Positions 53,501 through 62,582 of a stretch of 64,000 bases of DNA are shown here, piece after piece. The stretch is taken from NCBI GenBank assembly GCA_019358945.1, contig JAHHIE010000006.1:1-64000 (forward strand). The letters run 5' to 3'. Source of the stretch: Stenomitos rutilans HA7619-LM2. GTDB lineage: Bacteria > Cyanobacteriota > Cyanobacteriia > Leptolyngbyales > Leptolyngbyaceae. Both the position numbers and the translations under genes were made by a program. The notes under the pieces were generated by a model. The model made no database searches. It was not told the origin of the DNA and saw only the letters and a list, made by a program, of their open reading frames with translations. Each line of letters opens with the position of its first letter. Within the stretch, counting starts at the first letter, position 1.

Positions 53501-53713
53501 ATGGGCGAATCAAAGCGGCGGAAAGAAGCTTTAGGAGAAAAATACGGTCAAGAAGATCACATTTTTTCATGGTTGCCAATCACAAAAACTCAGGCCAATC
53601 AGTTTGTGCAGCTATCAACAAAAGGCGCATGGATTGGCATTGGGGCGCTGATTGCCGTTTGGATTACGATTCGTTTCGTCGGTCCGGCTTTTGGGTGGTG
53701 GCAGGTGGATTAG
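53501..53713 (+). CDS. DUF2839 small membrane protein
   Basis: A 70-residue cyanobacterial protein: the N-terminal MGESKRRKEALGEKYGQE is the DUF2839 signature, then a membrane helix (about 44-64, GAWIGIGALIAVWITIRFVG). The upstream frame opens at 53447, but ATG 53501 gives the conserved N-terminus. Members are found across cyanobacteria and plastids-related lineages; their function is unknown. It is preceded by the helicase-like gene with about 190 bases between. Confidence 0.85.
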   Translation: MGESKRRKEALGEKYGQEDHIFSWLPITKTQANQFVQLSTKGAWIGIGALIAVWITIRFVGPAFGWWQVD

Positions 53714-54101
53714 TTGTCAGCAACCAACACAAGCCAATATTTGTTACATTAGTTTAGACTTCAAATGTCTCAAACTAGGGAACTTTTTTAAGCGATTGGA
53801 GTCACAGAAGCCATAGCTTCCTGTTTGTGTTCAGCTATGGTTCGCAGAGTGCACTACAAAGGTTAGTGGGCAGACGTAAACTTTTAAGTGAGTGTCTTTC
53901 TGAATACTTTCTTTCCTGGCTATTTCGCTAACCTTAAGGCTGGGGTCACCTCTAAGCTGACAAGGGCTGGAAAGTCCTTGCATTCGTGGATTTTAGCTTG
54001 TAGGCTGCATCGATTGATAGATATTTCTAACGTTTACAACTGAAACTCTTAAGAAAGTATTAAAAAGGTATAAGGTTAGGTGTGGTGATTGGAGGGCGAT
54101 C
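53714..54101. other. Intergenic region, 388 bp
   Basis: Apart from a CCATAGCT/AGCTATGG hairpin (53811-53818 with 53833-53840) nothing was recognised. The AT-rich stretch at 54040-54090 may hold the promoter of the next gene. Confidence 0.5.
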
Positions 54102-54452
54102 GTGTTCTTAAGACTTGCAGAGCAACACCGTCAGTTTGTACAAGATCTCGTCATGAATCTTCAGGCACTTGCCACCGTGTTGGAGCGCCAAGGCTATCTG
54201 GCATCTTGCTATACCTGTGGCGGGCAGATGAATAGCGCCTCGTTTATGGTGAGTCTGGCAGATAACCACCTCATTCGCTTCCTCGTGTCTGATTACGGCA
54301 TCACCTGGACTGAGATGCGAGACGATCGAGAACTGATGAAGCTAGAAGGCGCAGAAGCCATCAGCCAACTTCAAGAGTTGGCAAATTTGGTGAAATACAA
54401 GGTCAAGCCGTCTGACTATCGACCTGCGGTTATTTCAGAAAGCTTTCACTAA
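54102..54452 (+). CDS. DUF1815 conserved cyanobacterial protein
   Basis: A 116-residue protein of a family restricted to cyanobacteria. Segments LAEQHRQFVQDLVMNLQALA, CYTCGGQMNSASFMVSL and DYGITWTEMRDDRELMKLEG are near-invariant in the family as I recall it. The paired Cys in CYTC could bind metal or form a disulphide. No membrane helix. Translation starts at GTG 54102. Function unknown. Confidence 0.88.
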   Translation: MFLRLAEQHRQFVQDLVMNLQALATVLERQGYLASCYTCGGQMNSASFMVSLADNHLIRFLVSDYGITWTEMRDDRELMKLEGAEAISQLQELANLVKYKVKPSDYRPAVISESFH

Positions 54453-54664
54453 CGCAAAAGACAAACAGCCTACGCAGCGCTAGATTCAGCGTTTCTAACG
54501 GTGGTCTTGGTTGCGCCTCTTTAAATCGCAGCAAAAAGCCGTGGAAAACGCTGATCGTTCTGCTGAAATGACTTCAATCGATCGATCGCTGAAAAGGGAG
54601 GGAACAAAGACAACTCTTCGTTCTCTGTGCCTCTGCGGCCATTCCCAATGTTATTTAAGCGTCA

Positions 54665-56311
54665 TTAGATTGTGCAACTCAAATCGCCAGCGCGTTGGGT
54701 AAAGCGAAGATTTTCCCGATAATCGACCGGGCAGTCAATTACAGCGGGCACATCTTGTTCCAGTGCCTCTTTCAAAATGGGGATCAAATCTAGGCACGAT
54801 TCCACGCGATACCCCTTTAAACCCATGCTTTCGGCCAGCTTCACAAAATCAGGGTTGCCAAATTTAATAAAGGCAGAACTGCCGAATTGGTTTTGCTGCT
54901 TCCATTCGATTAACCCGTAGCCGCCATCGTTGAAAATTAGCGTGACAAACGGTGTCCCAACCCGTAACGCAGTTTCTAGCTCCTGGCAGTTCATCATAAA
55001 GCCGCCATCGCCCGTCACTGCAACCACTCGCCGATCGGGATGCACCAGTTTTGCCGCGATCGCGCCTGGAATCGCGATCCCCATTGCGGCAAACCCATTT
55101 GAAATAATGCAGGTGTTGGGCTGCTCGCAGTGATAGTGCCGCGCCATCCACATTTTATGAGCGCCCACATCGGAAATAACGATATCGTCGGGTGCCATGA
55201 CCTGTCGCAGATCGTAAATTACTTTTTGGGGCTTGATGGGAAAGCCGTCATCTTTAGCATACTGCACGTAATCGTTGCGGATGTCCGTGCGTAACTCTAG
55301 AGCGTGGGGATCGGGTTTGTTGACACGATCGGCACGGTACAAAATCTCTCGAAGCGAATCGGAAATATCACCCACCACTTCGGCTACCGGAATATAGCTG
55401 CTATCAACCTCAGCGGACATAGCCCCAATGTGAACAATCGGAATCGTGCCATCAGGATTCCATTTTTTGGGTGAATATTCAATTAAATCGTACCCTACGC
55501 AAATAATCAGATCGGCGCGATCGAAGCCACAGCTAATATAGTCACGCTGCTGTAACCCCACAGCCCATAACGCTAAGGGATGGGTATAACGAATGACGCC
55601 CTTACCCATAAAGCTATTAGCAACCGGAATATTGAGCCGCGTCGCAAATTCCGTCAACGCCTCACTCGCATTGGCCCGAATGGCACCATTGCCTACAAGA
55701 ATCAGCGGATTTTCTGCCTGAGAAATAAAGTCAGCCGCTTTTTCAATGCTATGAAATGAAGCGTAGGTTTTTTCTTTGTTGTCTTTTACCAACGGCTTAC
55801 CGGGAGCAGGCATTGCTGCAATATTTTCTGGCAGATCAATATGTACGGCACCTGGTTTTTCGGATTGAGCAATCTTAAACGCTTTGCGGACAATCTCAGG
55901 GGTATTGCTGGGACGGACGATTTGGGCATTCCATTTGGTAACGGGAGCAAACATCGCCACCAAATCGAGGTACTGGTGGGACTCAATGTGCATGCGATCG
56001 GTACCAACCTGCCCTGTGATAGCGACTAAGGGGGCGCGATCGAGATTCGCATCTGCAACCCCAGTCATTAAATTGGTGGCACCAGGTCCTAAGGTTGAAA
56101 GACAAACCCCTGGCTTGCCCGTCAACCGCCCATACACATCGGCCATGAATGCGGCCCCCTGCTCATGACGAGTGGTGATGAACTGAATCGATGAGTGTTT
56201 GAGTGCTTCTAGCACGTGCAAATTCTCTTCACCCGGTAGCCCAAAAATGTAGCGCACACCTTCATTTTCTAGGCAGCGTACCAGTAGTTCAGCCGTATTC
56301 ATCTCTCCCAT
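54665..56311 (-). CDS. 2-oxoglutarate decarboxylase (acetolactate synthase-like ThDP enzyme)
   Basis: A thiamine-diphosphate enzyme of 548 residues, acetolactate-synthase-like in all domains: RHEQGAAFMADVYGR holds the ThDP-activating Glu, LGPGATNLMTG the substrate loop, and GDGGFMMNCQELETAL with NDGGYGLIEWKQ the Mg/ThDP-binding domain. The succinic semialdehyde dehydrogenase gene lies upstream on the same strand. In Synechococcus PCC 7002 this adjacent pair converts 2-oxoglutarate to succinate, replacing 2-oxoglutarate dehydrogenase and closing the TCA cycle. True acetolactate synthase is the alternative. ATG 56311 (MGEMNTAEL) or 56302. Confidence 0.88.
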   Translation of the reverse strand: MGEMNTAELLVRCLENEGVRYIFGLPGEENLHVLEALKHSSIQFITTRHEQGAAFMADVYGRLTGKPGVCLSTLGPGATNLMTGVADANLDRAPLVAITGQVGTDRMHIESHQYLDLVAMFAPVTKWNAQIVRPSNTPEIVRKAFKIAQSEKPGAVHIDLPENIAAMPAPGKPLVKDNKEKTYASFHSIEKAADFISQAENPLILVGNGAIRANASEALTEFATRLNIPVANSFMGKGVIRYTHPLALWAVGLQQRDYISCGFDRADLIICVGYDLIEYSPKKWNPDGTIPIVHIGAMSAEVDSSYIPVAEVVGDISDSLREILYRADRVNKPDPHALELRTDIRNDYVQYAKDDGFPIKPQKVIYDLRQVMAPDDIVISDVGAHKMWMARHYHCEQPNTCIISNGFAAMGIAIPGAIAAKLVHPDRRVVAVTGDGGFMMNCQELETALRVGTPFVTLIFNDGGYGLIEWKQQNQFGSSAFIKFGNPDFVKLAESMGLKGYRVESCLDLIPILKEALEQDVPAVIDCPVDYRENLRFTQRAGDLSCTI

Positions 56312-56713
56312 AGCCGTTACCCCCTTCACAAAAACTAAGTATTCCCTTCACCCCATCGTCATGCGTCTTTCGCGATCGCGAAACCACTTCTCTTTCAGCG
56401 CCTTTCTTCGGGATGTTCTCTCCCCTTCTTAACACGATCCAGAAAGGCTCCTATTCTATTTTGTTACAAGGAACACAGTCATGAAAAGGAAAATGTTGCG
56501 TATCGCTGATATTACCACCACAGAAAAACGCGGCAGTAAGTAGAGTTACTTAGCCTACTCCCCTGCCCTGCCCTTTAAATGCGAGTAAAAGCGCTCAGCG
56601 GTCAGCGGTTAGCTATCAGCTTTTTTCTAAAAACTAACAACCAACTACTCCAACGAAGCCATGCCGAAAGCTTTACAACTCCTTTAGCCCTTTGTCTTCT
56701 GCCCTCTGTCTTT
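56312..56713. other. Intergenic region, 402 bp
   Basis: Between two same-strand TCA-bypass genes. It contains a TTTCGCGATCGCGAAA palindrome (about 56365-56380, HIP1-centred) and a copy of the AGCGGTCAGCGGTTAGC repeat (about 56590-56625). The distance means that the pair is probably not one transcript unless it reads through. Confidence 0.55.
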
Positions 56714-58078
56714 CTACTTCACCCACACCGTTTTGATATTCACAAACTCATGAATGCCCTGAATGCTCAATTCACGACCGAAGCCTGATCGCTTGGTGCC
56801 GCCAAACGGTAAGCGTGGATCAGATTTCACCATGCTGTTGATAAACACCGAGCCAGCATCAATTTCGTGCGTTAAACGAGTCTGTTCCGCTTCGTCAGTT
56901 GTCCAGGCACTGGCTCCCAAACCAAAAGGAGTGCTGTTTGCAAGCTGAATAGCCGCGTCAAGATCAGTTACGCGAAACAGCATGGCTACAGGGCCAAATA
57001 GTTCATCTTGAGCGGTGGAGCTATCAACGGGAATCTCCGTCAAAATCGTTGGTGGATAAAAGTTTCCAACGCCATCCAGCGGTCTACCACCAACTAGTAC
57101 CCGTGCGCCTTGCTGTAAAGCGGTCTGCACCTGCTGATCCAGATCTTTGAGAATGCCAGGAGTCGCTAAAGGCCCAACATCAGTGTCCGGCAACATAGGA
57201 TCGCCTACTTTAAGTGCCTGATACTTCTCCACCAGCCGAGTTTGAAACTCATCGTAGATTGGGTCTGCCACAATAAAGCGTTTGGCAGCAATGCAGGACT
57301 GTCCATTGTTAATCATGCGTGCGGTTACCGCTGTAGCGATCGCCGTTTCTAGATCAGCACTGGGCAGCACAATAAATGGATCACTACCACCCAATTCCAG
57401 CACTACTTTTTTAATTTGTTTGCCAGCCGTAGCTGCCAAGCTTGCACCTGCGGGTTCACTACCTGTAAGCGTTGCGGCTTTTACTCGATCGTCCATAACT
57501 ACTGCTGCCACCTGATCGGCTCCAATCAATAAGGTCTGAAACGCGCCTTTCGGGAAGCCTGCTCGCTGCAAAATGTCTTCGATCGCCAATGCCGACTGCG
57601 GCACATTTGATGCATGCTTGAGCAAACCCACATTGCCCGCCATCAGGGCTGGAGCCGCAAAGCGAAACACTTGCCAAAAGGGAAAATTCCAGGGCATGAC
57701 CGCCAAAACGGTTCCGATCGACTGATAGCAAACAAAGCTTTTACTGGCATCGGTTTCAATGGGCACATCCGCAAGAAACTCAGCCGCACGGTCGGCATAG
57801 AAGCGACACACCAGGGCACATTTTTCGACCTCTGCGATCGCGGCTTTCAATGGTTTGCCCATCTCCAGCGTCATGGTTCTGCCAAACGCCTCTTTTTCTG
57901 CCTCTAAAATCTTCGCTGCTGCGGTCAACCACTGCGATCGATGCTCAAAATGGGTATGGCGATACTGCTCAAACGTTTGCTGCGCTAACGCCAGTTTGTG
58001 CTCAATTTCTGCATCGGTTAACGCATCAAACGCCTTGATAAATTCTCCCGTAGCGGGATTAACGGTTGCAATGCCCAT
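56714..58078 (-). CDS. Succinic semialdehyde dehydrogenase, NAD(P)-dependent
   Basis: An aldehyde dehydrogenase of 454 residues. Key residues: N131 in [10 protein letters not shown]228 in [11 protein letters not shown]262 in [12 protein letters not shown]. Absence of the N-terminal 30-residue extension of GabD-type enzymes and this length match the cyanobacterial SSADH (Synechocystis Slr0370 type). It oxidises succinic semialdehyde to succinate in the 2-oxoglutarate decarboxylase route and in the GABA shunt. The adjacent ThDP enzyme supports the first. ATG 58078. Confidence 0.92.
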   Translation of the reverse strand: MGIATVNPATGEFIKAFDALTDAEIEHKLALAQQTFEQYRHTHFEHRSQWLTAAAKILEAEKEAFGRTMTLEMGKPLKAAIAEVEKCALVCRFYADRAAEFLADVPIETDASKSFVCYQSIGTVLAVMPWNFPFWQVFRFAAPALMAGNVGLLKHASNVPQSALAIEDILQRAGFPKGAFQTLLIGADQVAAVVMDDRVKAATLTGSEPAGASLAATAGKQIKKVVLELGGSDPFIVLPSADLETAIATAVTARMINNGQSCIAAKRFIVADPIYDEFQTRLVEKYQALKVGDPMLPDTDVGPLATPGILKDLDQQVQTALQQGARVLVGGRPLDGVGNFYPPTILTEIPVDSSTAQDELFGPVAMLFRVTDLDAAIQLANSTPFGLGASAWTTDEAEQTRLTHEIDAGSVFINSMVKSDPRLPFGGTKRSGFGRELSIQGIHEFVNIKTVWVK

Positions 58079-58458
58079 CGTTGTCCTCCAGTTTTAAAGT
58101 GCTCCTAATGGTGGCTCATTGTGCCCTACCAGCGATCGTTCTCAATTCACTTGGCTGTACAAAGCCTTGCGGCTAAAAATGTTTCATCAACTAAGGTCTT
58201 AGCGGTGTTTGGTGAAAGCGAAGATCAACGTTCGTCGTTGGCAACATCAGCAAGACGAAGGCGAAACAATGGCAGTCAATCTACCTCAAAAATTAAACTA
58301 AAATTAAGATTTGCGCTTAGAATTGACTAGAGGAGTAGGGTTATTCACATTTCATGGTGATTTGTTACATCTGCTTAACCTAATCTACCGAAAAATAATC
58401 TCTCCGCCAAAGCCCTCTTCGTTTACGTGCCATAACGCCATTTCTTCCACCAGAACGC
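58079..58458. other. Intergenic region, 380 bp
   Basis: It separates divergent genes. Nothing was recognised; the AT-rich segment 58275-58320 may hold the response-regulator promoter. Confidence 0.4.
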
Positions 58459-58881
58459 ATGGATTTTTGCCACCTCAACTCGCAATCAACCCACACAACT
58501 TCGTGCATTCTTGCAGTGGATGACAATGACGACAATTTGCTACTCGTCACCCAGATTCTCACTCGGAGCGATCGCACCCTGCTCACGGCTCAAACTGGTA
58601 GAACAGCGCTGGCTTTAGCCCAGACTTTGCAGCCAAATCTGATTCTGCTCGATATCTTGCTGCCTGACCTCAGCGGGTTTGATGTTCTGCATCGTCTAAG
58701 ACAACATGTCACCACTGCGCATATTCCCGTCATTGCGGTTACGGCTCTAGCGAGGGTAGACGACTGCCGAAAGCTACTGCAAGCAGGCTGCAACGATTGC
58801 ATTAGCAAGCCTTACCTATTAGAAGACTTAGAACTCGCCGTAGAGCGCTGGTTAAAGCAAACAACGTTATCGTGCGCCTAG
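58459..58881 (+). CDS. Single-domain response regulator
   Basis: A 140-residue receiver domain. CILAVDDNDDNLLLV supplies the acidic pocket, NLILLDILLPDLSGFDVL the phospho-acceptor Asp (about D60), VIAVTALA the switch Thr and CISKPYLLEDL the conserved Lys. No output domain follows, so it would act by protein interaction or phosphotransfer, with any of the orphan histidine kinases in the window as possible partner (inference). The first 16 residues are a variable lead. ATG 58459. Confidence 0.93.
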   Translation: MDFCHLNSQSTHTTSCILAVDDNDDNLLLVTQILTRSDRTLLTAQTGRTALALAQTLQPNLILLDILLPDLSGFDVLHRLRQHVTTAHIPVIAVTALARVDDCRKLLQAGCNDCISKPYLLEDLELAVERWLKQTTLSCA

Positions 58882-59085
58882 CACCTTGACTACACCAATT
58901 GAAGCTTAAAAATCAGGAAGCCTGGAAACTCAAAACGTTGAGCCAACCTGGCTTCGCAGGCGCTTCTTTTTCGCACTGTGCGCTGTTTCTCAGCGCTCTC
59001 TTGGTCAAACTAGATCGGTTGGTCACCAGAAGCCTTAGACTGGATGATGCAGTAAATTGTGCATTCAACCCCAACCGAACGACCC

Positions 59086-59820
59086 GTGCGAAAAATTGTT
59101 ATTGCTGGCAACTGGAAAATGTATAAAACCCAAGCAGAAGCAATGGAGTTTCTGCAAGGATTTATGCCTCAGCTCAACGACGTTGCAGACGATCGAGAGG
59201 TCGTGCTTTGCGTCCCCTTTACGGCGTTAGTCAAGATGTCTCAGTTTTTGCACGGCAGTTTGGTTCGCCTTGGTGCTCAAAACGTTCACTGGGAGACGTC
59301 AGGGGCCTATACCGGAGAAGTGGCAGCCCCCATGCTGACTGAGATTGGGGTGCGCTATGTCATCGTCGGGCATAGTGAACGGCGGCAATACTTTGGTGAA
59401 ACGGATGAAACCGTCAATATGCGCTTACGAACAGCACAGGCGGCTGGTTTGACCCCAATCTTGTGTGTGGGGGAAACCAAGCAACAGCGGGATATTGGTG
59501 AAACTGAATCAGTCATTTTTAGCCAGCTTGACAATGGTCTCAAAGAAATTGACCAAACCAATTTGGTGATTGCTTACGAGCCGATTTGGGCGATCGGGAC
59601 AGGGGATACATGCGCCTCAGCCGAAGCAAATCGTGTCGTTGGTCTCATTCGAAGCAAACTCACCAATCCTGATGTGCCTGTTCAGTATGGTGGTTCTGTC
59701 AAGCCCGATAATGCCGACGAAATTTTGCAGCAGCCTGAAATTGATGGGGCTCTTGTAGGGGGGGCCAGTCTCCAACCTGACAGTTTTGCTCGGATTGTCA
59801 ACTTTTCCGCCGCTTCATAG
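59086..59820 (+). CDS. tpiA: Triosephosphate isomerase
   Basis: TpiA interconverts dihydroxyacetone phosphate and glyceraldehyde 3-phosphate in glycolysis and the Calvin cycle. Motifs: [11 protein letters not shown] (catalytic Lys), [13 protein letters not shown] (His) and [13 protein letters not shown] (Glu), and the phosphate loop [15 protein letters not shown]. Start at GTG 59086 ([11 protein letters not shown]) gives 244 residues and the usual N-terminus; a GTG at 59059 would add nine. A strong terminator follows the stop. Confidence 0.97.
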   Translation: MRKIVIAGNWKMYKTQAEAMEFLQGFMPQLNDVADDREVVLCVPFTALVKMSQFLHGSLVRLGAQNVHWETSGAYTGEVAAPMLTEIGVRYVIVGHSERRQYFGETDETVNMRLRTAQAAGLTPILCVGETKQQRDIGETESVIFSQLDNGLKEIDQTNLVIAYEPIWAIGTGDTCASAEANRVVGLIRSKLTNPDVPVQYGGSVKPDNADEILQQPEIDGALVGGASLQPDSFARIVNFSAAS

Positions 59821-60483
59821 GCAACCACAACAAAACGGCAAAGAGGCTGCTTGAACCAACGTTCAAGCAGCCTCTTTTGTATGGATGGATCAGCCTACCG
59901 TTATTCAAACTTATTAGCTGCTGTCATGGCTGGTTCTACAGCCTCTGGTTGAGTGAGTGACAGCCCGTGGACGGAACGCTCTGGGTTCAAGACTAAGCAA
60001 TTGCTTTGTCAGTACTGCCGAGCACCATCAGGCGTTTACTTATAAAGCTTTTGTAAATTCAAGGCGATCGCTCTGGGTTGTGACTTCACAGACCTGTAAT
60101 TGAAAGAGTCATCATTCAAAGCCTTCATGAAGATCGTCAACAGACCTCAAAAACGTCAGGAAATTACCCTACAAGTGATGTAGGTTAACCTAGCATCTGA
60201 TTCAGGTCACCAGTTTGACCCCGATCTTGTTCCTATACTATCTGCCAAGCCGCAGAAACGATATGCCCCTGCTACTAGCCTGTTGGTTTGTCGCTAAGCT
60301 AGCAAGCTTACTGCGCGATCGCATGCTAGAGCAGTCTTAAAGCGGCACAGAATCCTGGCGGATTAACCAAAAAAGGACAAAACGGAACTCTTCAAGATGT
60401 TCTTTAGTCCTCAATGGCGGGAACACTATCTAAAAGCAGCCGACCGAAGCCTACTCTTACCCGGAGCAACTGAGACGAGCACT
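59821..60483. other. Intergenic region with tpiA terminator and sigC leader
   Basis: The tpiA terminator occupies 59840-59880. The rest (about 600 bases) is the long leader and promoter region of sigC; an AAGCAATTGCTT palindrome lies near 59995. No other element or gene was recognised. Long leaders before group 2 sigma factors are common. Confidence 0.5.
59840..59880 (+). terminator. Intrinsic terminator of tpiA
   Basis: A perfect 17-bp stem (59840-59856 with 59861-59877, loop CAAC) 20 bases after the tpiA stop, with TTTT at the end of the right arm. This is the strongest intrinsic terminator in the window. Confidence 0.9.
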
Positions 60484-61722
60484 ATGCCAGCATCTTCTTT
60501 TTACGCTGAAGCAGAATACGACGAACAGCTACATGCCCAGGGCTTTCGACCCGGTGATCCTGATGGAGACCGCGACGACTTTGCAAGCATCGAAATGGAG
60601 TACGCTGACGCAGCGAACCTCCAGCGCAGTGTCAGTCGTCGCACAACCGATCTGGTGCGTCTATACCTTCAGGAAATTGGTCGCGTTCGTCTCTTAGGTC
60701 GTGACGAGGAAGTCTCGGAGGCTCAGCGAGTCCAACGCTACATGCGCTTACTAGAAATGCGCACAGAAGCCGCTGAAACGGCAGGTGGCTCTATCCAACT
60801 CTATGTGCAGTTGGTTGATGCGCACGATCGCCTAGCATCTCACTTGGGCCATCGTCCCTCCTTAGAGCGGTGGGCACTAGAAGGTGGTGTTGCTGTGGCA
60901 GACCTCAAACCTGCCCTAGCAGAAGGAAAGCGCCACTGGGCTGAGTTGGCTGGTTTAACCATTGAAGAACTAGACGAGATCCAGTCTGAAGGCGGTCGAG
61001 CAAAAGAGCACATGATCAAGGCGAACCTACGCCTGGTAGTTTCGGTTGCCAAAAAATATCAGAATCGTGGACTTGAGCTACTAGATCTGATTCAGGAAGG
61101 AACACTGGGCTTGGAGCGCGCGGTTGAGAAGTTTGACCCCACTAAAGGCTATCGGTTTAGTACCTACGCCTACTGGTGGATTCGTCAGGGGATTACCCGT
61201 GCGATCGCCACCCAGAGCCGCACGATTCGCCTGCCCGTCCATATCACCGAAAAGCTCAACAAGATCAAGAAAGCGCAGCGCAAAATTTCTCAAGAAAAAG
61301 GGCGTACCGCTTCCATCGAAGACATTGCGCTTGAATTGGAAATGACTGCGCCTCAGGTGCGGGAAGTGCTTTTACGAGTGCCGCGATCGGTGTCTCTAGA
61401 AACCAAGGTTGGGAAGGAAAAAGACACTGAACTTGGAGACCTTCTGGAAACCGATGATGTGTCGCCAGAAGATACCTTGATGCGAGAAGCGCTTCGCCGC
61501 GACCTACAGCAGCTTTTGGCAGATCTAACGACTCGTGAGCGCGATGTGATTCAAATGCGCTTTGGGTTAGGTGACGGACATCCTTACTCACTCGCAGAGA
61601 TTGGCCGCGCGCTTGACCTGTCGCGGGAACGCGTGCGCCAAATTGAGGCAAAAGCGCTGCAAAAGCTGAGACAACCCAAGCGTCGCAACCGTGTACGTGA
61701 CTATTTAGAGTCTCTGAGCTAG
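60484..61722 (+). CDS. sigC: Group 2 RNA polymerase sigma factor SigC
   Basis: A sigma-70 factor of 412 residues. RTTDLVRLYLQEIGRVRLLGRDEEVSEAQ is region 1.2; IKANLRLVVSVAKKYQNRGLELLDLIQEG is 2.1-2.2; FSTYAYWWIRQGITRAIA is 2.3-2.4; VLLRVPRSVSLETKVG lies in region 3; SLAEIGRALDLSRERVRQIEAKAL is 4.2. Between 1.2 and 2.1 an insertion with LGHRPSLERWALEGGV is diagnostic of cyanobacterial SigC. ATG 60484 (MPASSFYAEA) matches orthologue N-termini from memory; the frame is open from ATG 60397. SigC contributes to stationary-phase, heat and carbon/nitrogen responses in other cyanobacteria. It is monocistronic with its own terminator. Confidence 0.93.
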   Translation: MPASSFYAEAEYDEQLHAQGFRPGDPDGDRDDFASIEMEYADAANLQRSVSRRTTDLVRLYLQEIGRVRLLGRDEEVSEAQRVQRYMRLLEMRTEAAETAGGSIQLYVQLVDAHDRLASHLGHRPSLERWALEGGVAVADLKPALAEGKRHWAELAGLTIEELDEIQSEGGRAKEHMIKANLRLVVSVAKKYQNRGLELLDLIQEGTLGLERAVEKFDPTKGYRFSTYAYWWIRQGITRAIATQSRTIRLPVHITEKLNKIKKAQRKISQEKGRTASIEDIALELEMTAPQVREVLLRVPRSVSLETKVGKEKDTELGDLLETDDVSPEDTLMREALRRDLQQLLADLTTRERDVIQMRFGLGDGHPYSLAEIGRALDLSRERVRQIEAKALQKLRQPKRRNRVRDYLESLS

Positions 61723-61766
61723 GGCTAGCTTCATGCCTTAAAGTTAGGTTCATGCCTTGAAACTTG

Positions 61767-61804
61767 AATCCTCCAGGGTTTTGACGACCTTGGAGGATTG
61801 TTTT
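61767..61804 (+). terminator. Intrinsic terminator of sigC
   Basis: A 12-bp stem with one mismatch (AATCCTCCAGGG at 61767-61778 and its partner at 61788-61799) followed by GTTTTC, 45 bases after the sigC stop. Confidence 0.85.
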
Positions 61805-62004
61805 CTGCACAGTCTGGCTTTTTTCATAATCCGGCTTTTGCATCGTCTAGCTTTCTGCACAGACTGGCGCGAGTTCCACAGTGGCATCTGCTCACATTGA
61901 GCTGACCATACTCTGCCTACTGCGACAAATTCTATTGTCGCCTGCGCGATCGCACGCTCCAGACTCAAATCTCTGCTGCTATGCACGATTCTTTTTGGGA
62001 TCTA

Positions 62005-62079
62005 TTCTCAATAAGACGTGCTACTTGAAAATAAAAGTTTTATTGTGTATTATTCTCATTAATACAGATTTATTGAGAA
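62005..62079. promoter_or_regulatory. Fur promoter with candidate iron boxes (autoregulation)
   Basis: The AT-rich 5' region of fur contains TTCTCAATAA (62005-62014), TTCTCATTAA (about 62055-62064) and the inverse TTATTGAGAA (62070-62079). The outer pair are perfect 10-bp inverted repeats and the sites lie within 85 bases of the start codon. TTCTCAATAA-like half sites resemble iron boxes bound by cyanobacterial FurA, so autoregulation is likely. A footprint or alignment would be decisive. Confidence 0.55.
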
Positions 62080-62086
62080 GAAGACA

Positions 62087-62542
62087 ATGGCAGTTCCCTA
62101 CACAGCCACTTCACTGAAAGCTGAACTGAATGAAAAGGGTTGGCGACTTACTCCTCAGCGAGAGACAATTTTGCAAGTCTTTCAAAATTTGTCGAAGGGC
62201 AACCACCTCAGCGCCGAAGATTTGTACAACCTGCTGAAAGATGATGGAGAAGCGATTAGCCTTTCTACTATCTACCGCACACTTAAATTGATGGCGCGCA
62301 TGGGCATTCTGCGAGAACTAGAGCTGGCAGAAGGCCATAAGCACTATGAACTCAATCAGCCGTCGTATCACCACCATCACTTAATTTGCGTTCGCTGCAA
62401 TAAAACGATCGAGTTTAAGAGCGATTCGATTCTTAAAGTGGGGGTCAAAACCGCACAGAAGGAAGGCTATCACTTGTTAGACTGTCAGCTTACCATCCAT
62501 GCGGTGTGTCCTGTCTGCCAGCGATCGCTATTGCCCATGTAA
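62087..62542 (+). CDS. fur: Ferric uptake regulator, FurA type
   Basis: A 151-residue metalloregulator. Residues 10-85 are the winged-helix domain (LKAELNEKGWRLTPQRETIL, ISLSTIYRTLKLMARMGILREL) and the C-terminal part the dimer and metal domain (YHHHHLICVRCNKTIEF, VCPVCQRSLL). Two CxxC pairs (CVRC and CPVC) are visible. The near-exact match of the LSTIYRTLKLMARMGILRELEL segment to FurA of other cyanobacteria separates it from Zur and PerR paralogues. With iron it represses uptake genes. Candidate iron boxes lie in its own promoter. ATG 62087. Confidence 0.95.
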   Translation: MAVPYTATSLKAELNEKGWRLTPQRETILQVFQNLSKGNHLSAEDLYNLLKDDGEAISLSTIYRTLKLMARMGILRELELAEGHKHYELNQPSYHHHHLICVRCNKTIEFKSDSILKVGVKTAQKEGYHLLDCQLTIHAVCPVCQRSLLPM

Positions 62543-62582
62543 CCTGTGCTATGTAGCAGCAGGTATGGAGCATGATCAGAAA

